Source: Flavobacteriaceae bacterium PS02334
GTDB taxonomy: Bacteria; Bacteroidota; Bacteroidia; Flavobacteriales; Flavobacteriaceae
Length of the DNA: 64,000 bases
NCBI GenBank assembly: GCA_029959295.1
Contig: JASCOH010000004.1
Location: 165,762-229,761 of the forward strand
Direction: 5' to 3'
The notes under the pieces: generated by a model
The model's database searches: none
What the model saw: the letters and a program-made list of their open reading frames with translations, nothing else
What the model was told of the DNA's origin: nothing
Made by a program: the position numbers and the translations under genes
Shown: positions 44,049 to 51,235 of the stretch, piece by piece
Layout: each line of letters begins with the position of its first letter
How positions within the stretch are numbered: position 1 is the stretch's first letter

Positions 44049-46223
44049 CTACCTCCAAAATTTACTATAAAAATTTTCGGTCTGCATTAATTTCTCATGA
44101 TTTCCAAACTCTTTTACTATACCTTCTTCTAAAATATAAATCATATCAGAAATATTTTTTAAAGCTTGCAAACGATGCGAAATAAAGAATATGGCGCATT
44201 CTGATTTTATTTCTTGCAATAAATTTAGAATAAAATTTTCTGTCTTTCTGTCCATTGCCGCCGTAGCTTCATCAAGAATTAAAAATTGTGGTTTTTTATA
44301 TAATACTCTTGCGAAAGCTATGATTTGTCTTTGTCCGCCTGAAAGATTTATCCCTTCTTCTCCTAAAATTGTAGCTAGGCCTTGTGGCAAATCATTTAGA
44401 TATTTATCAAATCCATAAGCTTCTAGAAAAACAATTAAATTTTCAATAGAATCTTCTTTACCAAGCAATATATTATCAACAACGTTGCCATTGAAAATCG
44501 TAATATCTTGGGGAATAACTCCAATTAAATCTCTATAATTTTTTAATTCAATATCAGAAATATTGTGTTTGTTATTTATGAGAATGCTACCATTTTCAAA
44601 ATTATAGAAACGTTGCAAAATTTGGCTTAGTGTACTTTTACCACAGCCACTTTCTCCAACAATTGCTGTTAATTTTCCTTTTTCTATTTTAATATTTAAG
44701 TCGGAAAACAATTCTTTTCTTCCTGCAAATCTGAAAGAAAGATTATTAATTTCAATAGAATCAATTGAATCTAATAAATTTCCTTCTCTAATTTCCTTTT
44801 TAATCGAAGCAAATTCAAACATCCTGTTAAAAGCAATTTTTGCTTCATTAATGGGAATAGAAATCAAAGCTAAATTAGCCACAGAAGGAATCAATGAACC
44901 TGAAATCCCCAATATTGCCATCAATTCTCCTAATTGCATTTGATTATTAAAAACGGAAATCGACGTGTAAATCAAAATTCCAATCAAAAAAACAACACTG
45001 GCTAATCCTGATTGCCATGATAATGCAATATTGATTTTTCCTAAATCAAACATTTTATTTTGAAAACTATTAAAAATCAAATCATTTGTCTTGCTAAAAA
45101 TGGTTTCCAGATTATGATTTTTGATAGTAGAAATTCCCTGAAGGCTTGAAATATAATTGCTTTCATTAAATGCATAACCTTGCATTGATTCTTTTTGAGA
45201 ATTTATAATCCGTTTATTACTTCTGTAAATAATATAGAAATACACTGGCAAGCTTATGGTGGCAATAATTCCGACTTTCCAAGAATATATAAAAAGAAAA
45301 ACTAGGGATATTAAAGTTATTAAAATATCTACAACTAAATTGCCCGCCAGCATTTTTATCACGCGTTGCACTCTTTGCGTATCATTCAGTCGGGCAACCA
45401 ATTCACCAATTTTTCTGGTGTCGAAAAACGGTTTTGGAAGGTGAAGCAACGAACTAAAAAATTGTGAATTGATTCTATTATTAAAATCTTTCGACTGTTT
45501 TATCAAAAAGAATTCCCTTAATGACATAAATCCCACTCTTGCCAAAAGCAATATTCCAAGCAAAGCGATTCCTGTTATCAGTTTGCTAATATTCCTAGAT
45601 GGCAAAATATCATCGATTAATTTCTGTGAAAAAACAGACATCGCCATGCCTAAACCTGCTACAAAAACGCCAAGCAAGACCGAAATCCAAAGCAATTTAT
45701 AATCATCTTGCAGCAAATCAAGAAACCATTTCTTTTGCGAGCTTTTGGTTTCTGTTTCTTTTACAAAATGGCTGTTTGGTTCTAGAGTGAGACAAGATTT
45801 TGAAACCCAAATAGCATCTAAATTTGTAGCTGACATATATTCAACACCCTTTGCCGGATCTCCAATCAAAAACCCTTTTTGGCTATCATATTCATAACAG
45901 ACCATATAATGCTGTAGTTGATTTTCAACAAGCACATGAAGAATCACAGGTTGCTTATGGTCAATTAAAGCCTGAATATCAGCCTCGCAACCCTCTGCAT
46001 CAAAACCTATTTGGTTGGCCGCTTGATAAAGTCCTAAAAGCGTAGTTCCTTCTCGATTGGTTCCACTCAATGCTCTCAAATTTTCTAAAGAATCTGAACC
46101 ACCATACAGCTTAATGATAGATAATAGGCAAGCTACGCCGCAGTCAGATTGATCAAGTTGCAAAGTATGTGACTTCTGAATAGTTTTTAAATTAACCTTT
46201 TCTGAATTTGAATTATCTGCCAT
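44049..46223 (-). CDS. C39-peptidase ABC exporter for a double-glycine leader peptide
   Basis: A 724-residue fused protein. Residues 15-150 are a C39 cysteine peptidase with all three catalytic residues: Cys28 in LDQSDCGVACL, His105 in QHYMVCYEY and Asp122 in LIGDPAKG. Residues about 165-450 hold the membrane domain. The ATPase has Walker A GESGCGKST (523-531), signature LSGGQ (627-631) and Walker B with DEATA (651-655). Such exporters cut a leader after Gly-Gly and pump out the mature peptide. The substrate is probably the 55-residue peptide 2 kb upstream. It overlaps the thioredoxin gene by 11 bases. No HlyD-like adaptor is in the cluster. Confidence 0.93.
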   Translation of the reverse strand: MADNSNSEKVNLKTIQKSHTLQLDQSDCGVACLLSIIKLYGGSDSLENLRALSGTNREGTTLLGLYQAANQIGFDAEGCEADIQALIDHKQPVILHVLVENQLQHYMVCYEYDSQKGFLIGDPAKGVEYMSATNLDAIWVSKSCLTLEPNSHFVKETETKSSQKKWFLDLLQDDYKLLWISVLLGVFVAGLGMAMSVFSQKLIDDILPSRNISKLITGIALLGILLLARVGFMSLREFFLIKQSKDFNNRINSQFFSSLLHLPKPFFDTRKIGELVARLNDTQRVQRVIKMLAGNLVVDILITLISLVFLFIYSWKVGIIATISLPVYFYIIYRSNKRIINSQKESMQGYAFNESNYISSLQGISTIKNHNLETIFSKTNDLIFNSFQNKMFDLGKINIALSWQSGLASVVFLIGILIYTSISVFNNQMQLGELMAILGISGSLIPSVANLALISIPINEAKIAFNRMFEFASIKKEIREGNLLDSIDSIEINNLSFRFAGRKELFSDLNIKIEKGKLTAIVGESGCGKSTLSQILQRFYNFENGSILINNKHNISDIELKNYRDLIGVIPQDITIFNGNVVDNILLGKEDSIENLIVFLEAYGFDKYLNDLPQGLATILGEEGINLSGGQRQIIAFARVLYKKPQFLILDEATAAMDRKTENFILNLLQEIKSECAIFFISHRLQALKNISDMIYILEEGIVKEFGNHEKLMQTENFYSKFWR

Positions 46224-46734
46224 CTAGCTTTTTTAAAATTGTTGATGCCTTCACTTGACCTTTAAATCTTTCGATTAACTTTTGATTTTTATCATACAGA
46301 ATCAAGCTAGGAAGTGACTTGACATCAAAAGTAGTAGCGAAATCAGCTTTGGTATCATGTATAAAATGAATGTTATCATACTTTAAAAGATTGTGTTTTT
46401 GGGCAAAAAATTTGATAGCGCCAGGTTTTTCAAATGAGATGAAAATAATTCGAGTCTCTTTAAATGCTACAATATTTTCTTTAATCAGTGTCGCTTCATT
46501 ATTACAGAACTCGCATTCGCTATTAAAATAAATAAACAATATGGGAGTATTGTTTTTCAAATTTTCATTAGAAAACATATCGCCATTGATGTCCTTATAT
46601 GAAAAATTCGGTATTGTTTTTATATTTTCAGCAACTTCTTTTTTATGATCTATTTTGCTGACAATATTATAACCCATAATACAAAGTAGTCCAATTACCA
46701 GAACTGGGATTGAAATTTTAAAAATCTTTTTCAT
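46213..46734 (-). CDS. Membrane-anchored thioredoxin-like (TlpA/redoxin type) protein
   Basis: A 173-residue protein with one N-terminal transmembrane helix (residues 6-25) and a periplasmic thioredoxin fold. The redox pair is CEFC at 74-77 within IYFNSECEFCNNEATL; the cis-proline loop is in DVKSLPSLILYD. In this cluster it may reduce or form the disulfide of the exported peptide, whose mature part has exactly two Cys. That link is inference from neighbourhood. It overlaps the exporter gene. Confidence 0.87.
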   Translation of the reverse strand: MKKIFKISIPVLVIGLLCIMGYNIVSKIDHKKEVAENIKTIPNFSYKDINGDMFSNENLKNNTPILFIYFNSECEFCNNEATLIKENIVAFKETRIIFISFEKPGAIKFFAQKHNLLKYDNIHFIHDTKADFATTFDVKSLPSLILYDKNQKLIERFKGQVKASTILKKLDGR

Positions 46735-46743
46735 TGAAATAAA

Positions 46744-47376
46744 TTAGCTGTAATTCAAAGTAAAAAACATAATAGTTACCACCCACAGTAATAACGCAGG
46801 CCCATAACTGCTGGCAACAATTTTAAAGCCCTTATCCATATTTGTTTCCGTTTCTTTACCAATTAAATACCCTAAATACAGCCAATACCCTAATTCAAAT
46901 AAATTAAGTGTTTGTAAAGGATAAATATACCAAGGCTCTAAATTTTCATAGCCGATGATATTTAAGGCTGAAAATGGATAAAAGTATTGGACATCTTCTA
47001 ATGTATAATTGATTTGAAAGAAATAAAACCAGATGATTTTAAATAGCGGAACTAATAAAAAAATAAATTCTGCCTTTAAAACTATCTTCCAAATTAGTTT
47101 CAATTTTAAATCCTTATTTGAAAAAAACAAACCTATATAAATGAATGTTGAAATTAAAAAAGTCTTTACCAAAAGCAATATAGCAATAGTAAAATGACCA
47201 ATCCATCCCCATTTTTTTTGAAGTCCAATAAAATTTTCAATTTCTTCTGAAGTAAGTTGTTCCGATAAAGAATTGTAAAAAAGTGTATCAAAGTGCAGAA
47301 AACTTTTTAATAATTCTGAAATTAAAATTAAAGAGATAGTAAGCAAAAAAAACTTGCTGAAAATACTTTTAAACAT
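46744..47376 (-). CDS. Polytopic membrane protein of the peptide-export cluster, unknown function
   Basis: A 210-residue protein with about five hydrophobic helices (residues 8-25, 60-85, 95-118, 150-168, 185-205) and few charged residues. No motif for a known enzyme is visible. It resembles Yip1-like membrane proteins in layout only. It lies nine bases ahead of the thioredoxin gene, 75 bases after the 189-residue gene, and should be part of the same transcript. Possible roles are immunity or assembly of the exporter; neither is shown. Confidence 0.7.
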   Translation of the reverse strand: MFKSIFSKFFLLTISLILISELLKSFLHFDTLFYNSLSEQLTSEEIENFIGLQKKWGWIGHFTIAILLLVKTFLISTFIYIGLFFSNKDLKLKLIWKIVLKAEFIFLLVPLFKIIWFYFFQINYTLEDVQYFYPFSALNIIGYENLEPWYIYPLQTLNLFELGYWLYLGYLIGKETETNMDKGFKIVASSYGPALLLWVVTIMFFTLNYS

Positions 47377-47451
47377 TAGAGTTTATTTTTCTTAGAGTTG
47401 AATCAAGATTTAGCTCAAAATATTGAAGCAATAAAGTGTTACAATGCAAAA

Positions 47452-48021
47452 TTAATTCTTACTTAAATGATTATAGGGTTCAAATATATTATATTCAAAT
47501 AATTCCAACTTATTTTCTGTTTTTAACTCTAACGCTTCTTTTATTTTTAATTCCATCTTGTCCTTTAAATTATACATAATGGTTTTATCAAAATTTCGAA
47601 AATTAATAAGTATCGCATTGTCAATAACTACTATTGTAATTTCTCTTTTATATCGAAAATATGAAATTAAAGTATTTGCAGTATAAGACATTTTAAAAAC
47701 ATTTACATCCTGTTTATACAGCTTTAAAGAATTTTCTAGAGAAATTTCGGCAACTATGCTTTCAGCATCTCTAGCAGATTTATTTATAAAAGTTTCAAAT
47801 GAAATTCTTTTAAGTATTAATTTCGAATAAAAAAGAAAAAAGAAAGAAAAAATAAAAAATGAGCTTATTAGAGACAAAAATCTAATCAAGTCTGACTCAA
47901 CTTTTAATATAACTACAAAAAAAATTGAAATAAAACAAAATAAAATAATAAATAATAAATAAACATCAAAAAACAAAATTGGAAATCGACCTTTTCTAAT
48001 TATATAATCTACCTTTTTCAT
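47452..48021 (-). CDS. Two-helix membrane protein with cytoplasmic domain, unknown function
   Basis: A 189-residue protein with two N-terminal transmembrane helices (about residues 14-38 and 46-70) followed by a soluble part of some 110 residues with alternating strands (ITIVVIDNAILINFRNF). The pattern is like PH-like YcxB-type membrane proteins, but I cannot assign the family. It is the first gene after the peptide precursor, separated from it by a GC-rich hairpin, and so belongs to the export cluster. Immunity or self-protection is one possibility. Confidence 0.7.
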   Translation of the reverse strand: MKKVDYIIRKGRFPILFFDVYLLFIILFCFISIFFVVILKVESDLIRFLSLISSFFIFSFFFLFYSKLILKRISFETFINKSARDAESIVAEISLENSLKLYKQDVNVFKMSYTANTLISYFRYKREITIVVIDNAILINFRNFDKTIMYNLKDKMELKIKEALELKTENKLELFEYNIFEPYNHLSKN

Positions 48022-48041
48022 ATAAACATTTTATAATAATA

Positions 48042-48066
48042 ACGGGGGAAGAAGACCTTCCCCCGC
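48042..48066 (-). promoter_or_regulatory. GC-rich hairpin between the peptide gene and the export genes
   Basis: The minus strand reads GCGGGGGAAGG, TCTT, CTTCCCCCG: nine to ten G-C-rich pairs in otherwise AT-rich DNA, ten bases after the peptide stop. It is followed by TTATTATTATA, not a clean T run. It could protect or partly terminate the peptide message so the precursor is made in excess over the transport proteins. Confidence 0.65.
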
Positions 48067-48075
48067 TAAATTAAA

Positions 48076-48243
48076 TTAACAACTTAATGCCCAAGCAGCA
48101 GCACTTGCAACAAGTGCTGGAGCAGCAGGCCCCCCTGCAACTACTGCACCTGCAACGGCAAAAATAGATCCTACTAAACACCATTCTCTTGAACCCCATC
48201 CCCCATTTACGCCTTCCATCTGAACTAATTCCATTTTTTTCAT
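48076..48243 (-). CDS. Double-glycine-leader peptide precursor (candidate bacteriocin or signal peptide)
   Basis: A 55-codon gene below the usual ORF length cutoff. Translation begins MKKMELVQMEGVNGG, a class II-type leader ending in Gly14-Gly15. The mature 40-residue peptide starts WGSREWCLVGSIF, contains an AVAGAVVAGG-type Ala/Gly-rich hydrophobic stretch, and ends AAAWALSC. It has two Cys (residues 22 and 55), so one disulfide can close it. Small, Gly/Ala-rich and hydrophobic is what pore-forming class II bacteriocins look like. The adjacent C39 exporter has the peptidase needed to cut after Gly-Gly. The ATG has TTATTATT before it and no strong Shine-Dalgarno, as is normal in this phylum. 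Antimicrobial activity is not shown. Confidence 0.88.
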   Translation of the reverse strand: MKKMELVQMEGVNGGWGSREWCLVGSIFAVAGAVVAGGPAAPALVASAAAWALSC

Positions 48244-48270
48244 AATAATAAAAGTTTAAAGTTTAAGCCA

Positions 48271-48278
48271 CAATAGTA
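48271..48278 (-). promoter_or_regulatory. Possible -7 element of the peptide gene
   Basis: The minus strand reads TACTATTG, one base off TAnnTTTG, 28 bases before the peptide ATG. The expected -33 is poor, so activation may be needed. The 17-bp palindrome lies just upstream of it. Confidence 0.4.
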
Positions 48279-48310
48279 AAAACAATTCTTCAAAAAATTG
48301 AAAACTCCAG

Positions 48311-48327
48311 CGCATAAATTATGCGCA
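48311..48327. promoter_or_regulatory. 17-bp palindrome between divergent peptide and XRE genes, likely operator
   Basis: GCGCATAA, A, TTATGCGC: exact eight-base arms around one base. It overlaps the expected -33 area of the XRE gene promoter (its -7 is TAAATTTG at 48342-48349) and lies upstream of the peptide promoter. An XRE-type dimer could bind here and control both genes. Confidence 0.6.
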
Positions 48328-48341
48328 CTATTTTTAAAAAT

Positions 48342-48349
48342 AAATTTGC
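48342..48349 (+). promoter_or_regulatory. -7 element of the XRE regulator gene
   Basis: TAAATTTG, exact TAnnTTTG. The start of transcription would be near 48355, giving a leader of about 105 bases that contains two nested inverted repeats. Confidence 0.6.
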
Positions 48350-48389
48350 TTCGTGTTATTATTTTTATCAAATTGCAACCAGCCAAAAG

Positions 48390-48462
48390 ATACCACTGAG
48401 GCTAAAAAAAAATTCAACATAAATTTTATGTTGAATAATAATATTTTTATAAGCAGTGGTAT
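48390..48462. promoter_or_regulatory. Two nested inverted repeats in the XRE gene leader
   Basis: Outer arms ATACCACTG (48390-48398) and CAGTGGTAT (48454-48462) are exact complements; inner arms ATTCAACATAA (48412-48422) and TTATGTTGAAT (48426-48436) are exact complements with a three-base loop. The outer 3' arm includes the first two bases of the XRE ATG, so folding would hide the start codon. Confidence 0.7.
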
Positions 48463-48661
48463 GAAAAAAGAGGCATTAGAAAAAATCAGAATCGCAAGAA
48501 TCATCAAAGGATATTCCCAAGATTATTTAGCCCGCGAGCTAAAAATAACCCAAAGCCAATACTCTCGGCTTGAAAGCGGCAAATACAAACTCGAAAGTTC
48601 CCGACTGTCGGTCATTTGTGAAATTTTAGAGTTGCAATCCAACAGCTTGTTGGTCAATTAA
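48461..48661 (+). CDS. Small XRE-family helix-turn-helix regulator
   Basis: A 66-residue protein from the ATG at 48461 (MKKEALEKIRIARIIKGYSQ). The helix-turn-helix is YSQDYLARELKITQSQYSRLESGKY in two parts, with the family's final SLSVICEILEL-type helix (LSVICEILELQSNSLLVN). The frame continues upstream but without XRE match, and a folded leader and promoter lie there. It is divergent from the peptide precursor, separated by a perfect palindrome, and is the likely regulator of the cluster. Confidence 0.9.
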   Translation: MKKEALEKIRIARIIKGYSQDYLARELKITQSQYSRLESGKYKLESSRLSVICEILELQSNSLLVN

Positions 48662-48668
48662 TTTCACA

Positions 48669-48833
48669 ATGAAAAAAACTACCCAATTATATATTCTAAG
48701 TCTTCTGCTCATTGCAGTAGCTATATTTCTATCAATAGAATATCAAAACGCTGGAAGATTGCAATCCATTGCTGGCATTTTAATCACATTTGGCTTTATA
48801 GCAAACATAATCGCCTTTGGATTAAGAAAATAA
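48669..48833 (+). CDS. 54-residue two-helix membrane protein
   Basis: A short gene, seven bases after the XRE stop. The product has two hydrophobic helices (about residues 6-22 and 32-50) joined by a short charged turn (IEYQNAGRLQ) and ends GLRK. Small two-helix proteins beside bacteriocin genes are often immunity proteins, but this one lies on the regulator side and could also be unrelated. No family is recognised. Confidence 0.6.
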   Translation: MKKTTQLYILSLLLIAVAIFLSIEYQNAGRLQSIAGILITFGFIANIIAFGLRK

Positions 48834-48866
48834 ATTTTCATAATCTCAACTACATAATTCAAATCC

Positions 48867-49583
48867 ATGGCATCAACATCAGAAGTAGGAAATGCAAAAA
48901 CAATTGCAAACCTAAATTTATTAAACACCCACATCATTGACTTAGGCAGCATTTATAATCCTTCAAACCGCAAACTTGCCCTGTCAAAAACTGTTTATAC
49001 AACCGCATCACAACAACAAACAGCTGTCAACAACTTGCTCGCCCCTTACACATTAGCAGTCGACAATCGAGAATTAATTTTCAAACCTTTAAACAGAGAA
49101 CTGACAAAATTGCGCAAAGCTTTCAAAGCAACAGAAGGAGTAACACTAGCCCAACTCGAAGACTTTATGTCTATTTTCAGAAAATTAAAAGGAGTAAAGA
49201 AAACCAACAATAGGCCATCCACAAATCCAGAAGAAGAACAAGCCAATCACTCCACATCACAATTGAGCTTCGACCAGCGTACAGATAATCTAGAACTTTT
49301 AATTACTTTTCTTAAAAACATACCGTCTTTTGATCCAAATGAAGAAGAATACAAAGAAACCTATAAAAACAAAAAAGCACAGATGCTAGCCTCAACACAA
49401 GCAGTAGCAAATGCTTATATACCGTTAAATACTGCTAGAAGTTTAAGAAATGCAACAGTATACAATGCAGAAGATAATCTAGTAGACATTGCCAACAGAG
49501 CAAAAGATTACATTTTTAGTATTCTTGACACAGATACTGCACAATACAAAGCGATTGCAAAAATCAAATTCAAAAAAAGATAG
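48867..49583 (+). CDS. Conserved-looking cytoplasmic protein of unknown function, helical
   Basis: A 238-residue, Ala/Asn/Thr-rich, probably all-helical protein with no signal peptide or membrane helix. It begins MASTSEVGNAKTIANLNLL and has two similar-looking halves, each with a LNTA/LLAPYTLAV-type helical segment, which suggests an internal duplication. I vaguely associate the SEVGxAK start with uncharacterised Bacteroidetes proteins, but this is unverified. A 21-bp periodic array follows directly. No function is proposed. Confidence 0.65.
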   Translation: MASTSEVGNAKTIANLNLLNTHIIDLGSIYNPSNRKLALSKTVYTTASQQQTAVNNLLAPYTLAVDNRELIFKPLNRELTKLRKAFKATEGVTLAQLEDFMSIFRKLKGVKKTNNRPSTNPEEEQANHSTSQLSFDQRTDNLELLITFLKNIPSFDPNEEEYKETYKNKKAQMLASTQAVANAYIPLNTARSLRNATVYNAEDNLVDIANRAKDYIFSILDTDTAQYKAIAKIKFKKR

Positions 49584-49625
49584 CTAAAACATTTATATCT
49601 TCATCAAACAATGCCTTGTCCTAAG

Positions 49626-49794
49626 AAAACAAGGCTTTGTCTTGATCAAAACAAGCATCAGACAAATCAAAACAAGCATTGGACAAATCGAAATAACCTC
49701 CGGCTCGGCCAAAACAGCCTCTGCCCAAATCAAAATAATCATTGTCTAATTCGAAAGAACCTGTGGCTGGACCAAAACAGTCAGTGCCTTCTTC
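49626..49794. repeat. Array of about seven degenerate 21-bp tandem units
   Basis: Units beginning AAAAC/GAAAT/AAAAT/GAAAG occur at 49648, 49669, 49690, 49711, 49732, 49753 and 49774, exactly 21 bases apart; a further weak unit lies at 49626. Two adjacent units read AAAACAAGCATCAGACAAAT and AAAACAAGCATTGGACAAAT before the final base. There are no spacers. Both strands are open for over 60 codons: the minus strand gives heptads such as CFDLSDA, CFDLSNA, YFDLGRG. With the promoter after it, this fills the 358-base gap to the next gene. Confidence 0.9.
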
Positions 49795-49893
49795 AATTTT
49801 GATTCTATGCAAATTATAATACACAAAAAATCATAAAATAACTGTTTCAGATTTCTTAACAAGTTTTTACCACCCACCTCTTATTCCTATTTG

Positions 49894-49901
49894 TAAATTT
49901 G
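49894..49901 (+). promoter_or_regulatory. -7 element of the alcohol dehydrogenase gene
   Basis: TAAATTTG, 41 bases before the ATG at 49942. A -33 TTG is not clear. It makes an in-frame ATG at 49903 unlikely as a start. Confidence 0.5.
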
Positions 49902-49941
49902 CATGGCTTCGAAACATTTTGAAGCAATAAATAAATTTACT

Positions 49942-51102
49942 ATGCTAAACTTCGAATTATACAATCCTACCAACTTAGTTTTTGGTAAAGGACAAATTGC
50001 AAAAATTTCCTCATTAATTCCCAAAGACGCTAAAGTTTTAATCACTTTCGGTGGCGGAAGCATCTTCAAAAATGGCGTTTATGACCAAGTTATCAAAGCC
50101 CTTCACGGTTTTGACGTCACTGAATTCGGTGGAATCGAGCCAAATCCGCGTTATGAAACTTTGATGAAAGCGGTGAAAATCATCCGCGAAAAGAAACTAG
50201 ATTTTATTCTTGCCGTGGGTGGCGGTTCTGTGATTGACGGGACAAAATTTATTTCGGCAGCCGTGAATTTTGACGGAAATCCGATGGATATTTTGCACAA
50301 GAGAATTCGTGTTGAAAATAATGCGATTCCGTTTGGAACGGTTTTGACTTTGCCAGCAACGGCGAGCGAAATGAATTCTGGCGGCGTGATTACGATTAAT
50401 GAAACACAAGAAAAATTATCTTTTGGAGGTCCTGCAGTTTTCCCACAGTTTTCAATTTGTGATCCGCAAGTGGTTTCTTCATTGCCAAAAAGACAAATCC
50501 AGAACGGAATTGTGGATGCTTTCACGCACGTTTTTGAGCAATATCTGACGTATCCGCATGACGCTTTACTGCAGGACAGAATCTCCGAAGGAATTTTACA
50601 GACTTTGATTGAAGTTGGCCCGAAAGTGGTTGAAAATCCTACGGATTATAAACTGGCTTCCAATTATATGTGGAGCTGTACGATGGCGCTGAACGGCTTG
50701 ATTCAAAAAGGAGTTCCGAGTGATTGGGCGACGCACATGATTGGGCACGAATTGACAGCTTTGTTTGAAATTGACCACGCAAGAACTTTGGCGATTATTG
50801 GTCCGAATTTATATCGCGTGATGTTTGAAACCAAGAAAGAAAAATTGGCGCAATATGGAAAACGTGTTTGGAATATTGCCGACGGAAGCATCGACGATAT
50901 GGCAAACCAAGCGATTGAAAAAACGGTTGAATTTTTCCACACAATGGGGATGCAGACGAAACTTTCTGAATATACGCAAGACTTTGAAAACACAGCTGAT
51001 TTTGTTGTAAAACGTTTTGAAGAAAGAGGCTGGAAAGCTTTAGGCGAAAAACAAAATATTACTTTGGAAAGAGTTAAGGAAATTGTGGAAATGAGTTATT
51101 AA
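49942..51102 (+). CDS. Iron-containing alcohol dehydrogenase (YqhD/butanol dehydrogenase type)
   Basis: A 386-residue enzyme from the ATG at 49942 (MLNFELYNPTNLVFGKGQ), the family's usual start; 13 more residues are possible from 49903 but would begin at or before the promoter's start site. The nucleotide loop is ITFGGGSIFKNGVYD, the binding motif AVGGGSVIDGTKFIS, and the metal ligands are in IVDAFTHVFEQY and DWATHMIGHELTALFEIDHARTL. It should reduce aldehydes with NAD(P)H in the cytoplasm. Single-gene unit. Confidence 0.92.
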   Translation: MLNFELYNPTNLVFGKGQIAKISSLIPKDAKVLITFGGGSIFKNGVYDQVIKALHGFDVTEFGGIEPNPRYETLMKAVKIIREKKLDFILAVGGGSVIDGTKFISAAVNFDGNPMDILHKRIRVENNAIPFGTVLTLPATASEMNSGGVITINETQEKLSFGGPAVFPQFSICDPQVVSSLPKRQIQNGIVDAFTHVFEQYLTYPHDALLQDRISEGILQTLIEVGPKVVENPTDYKLASNYMWSCTMALNGLIQKGVPSDWATHMIGHELTALFEIDHARTLAIIGPNLYRVMFETKKEKLAQYGKRVWNIADGSIDDMANQAIEKTVEFFHTMGMQTKLSEYTQDFENTADFVVKRFEERGWKALGEKQNITLERVKEIVEMSY

Positions 51103-51105
51103 ATC

Positions 51106-51185
51106 AACCGCAGATTCGCAGATTTTTCAATTTGGATTTGAATTTATTATTTAAGCAACAAATATAAATCTGTGAATCTGCGGTT
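51106..51185. repeat. Inverted repeat after the alcohol dehydrogenase gene
   Basis: AACCGCAGATTCGCAGATTT and AAATCTGTGAATCTGCGGTT pair at 19 of 20 positions around a 40-base middle. It is related in wording to the ACAGATT hairpins elsewhere in the window. Confidence 0.85.
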
Positions 51186-51196
51186 ATACCAAAATC

Positions 51197-51235
51197 AAAA
51201 GGCACTCCTGAAGAAATTTCAAGAGTGCCTTTTTC
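51197..51235 (+). terminator. Terminator after the alcohol dehydrogenase gene
   Basis: AAAAGGCACTC and GAGTGCCTTTT perfect arms with a 16-base loop and T residues following. It lies 95 bases beyond the stop, after the inverted repeat. Confidence 0.75.

Noticed and set aside
44049-46223. Multidrug or lipid ABC exporter of the MsbA type
   Set aside because: The N-terminal C39 peptidase domain with intact Cys, His and Asp marks a peptide-processing exporter.
48461-48833. Type II toxin-antitoxin pair (XRE protein plus small partner)
   Set aside because: The partner is a two-helix membrane protein, not a known toxin fold, and the divergent double-glycine peptide gene explains the regulator better.
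49611-49824. Small protein-coding gene on either strand of the second 21-bp array
   Set aside because: Both strands are open because the array is periodic and has few stops by composition; no promoter, start context or family match was seen. Kept as a repeat, with translation listed as a test.
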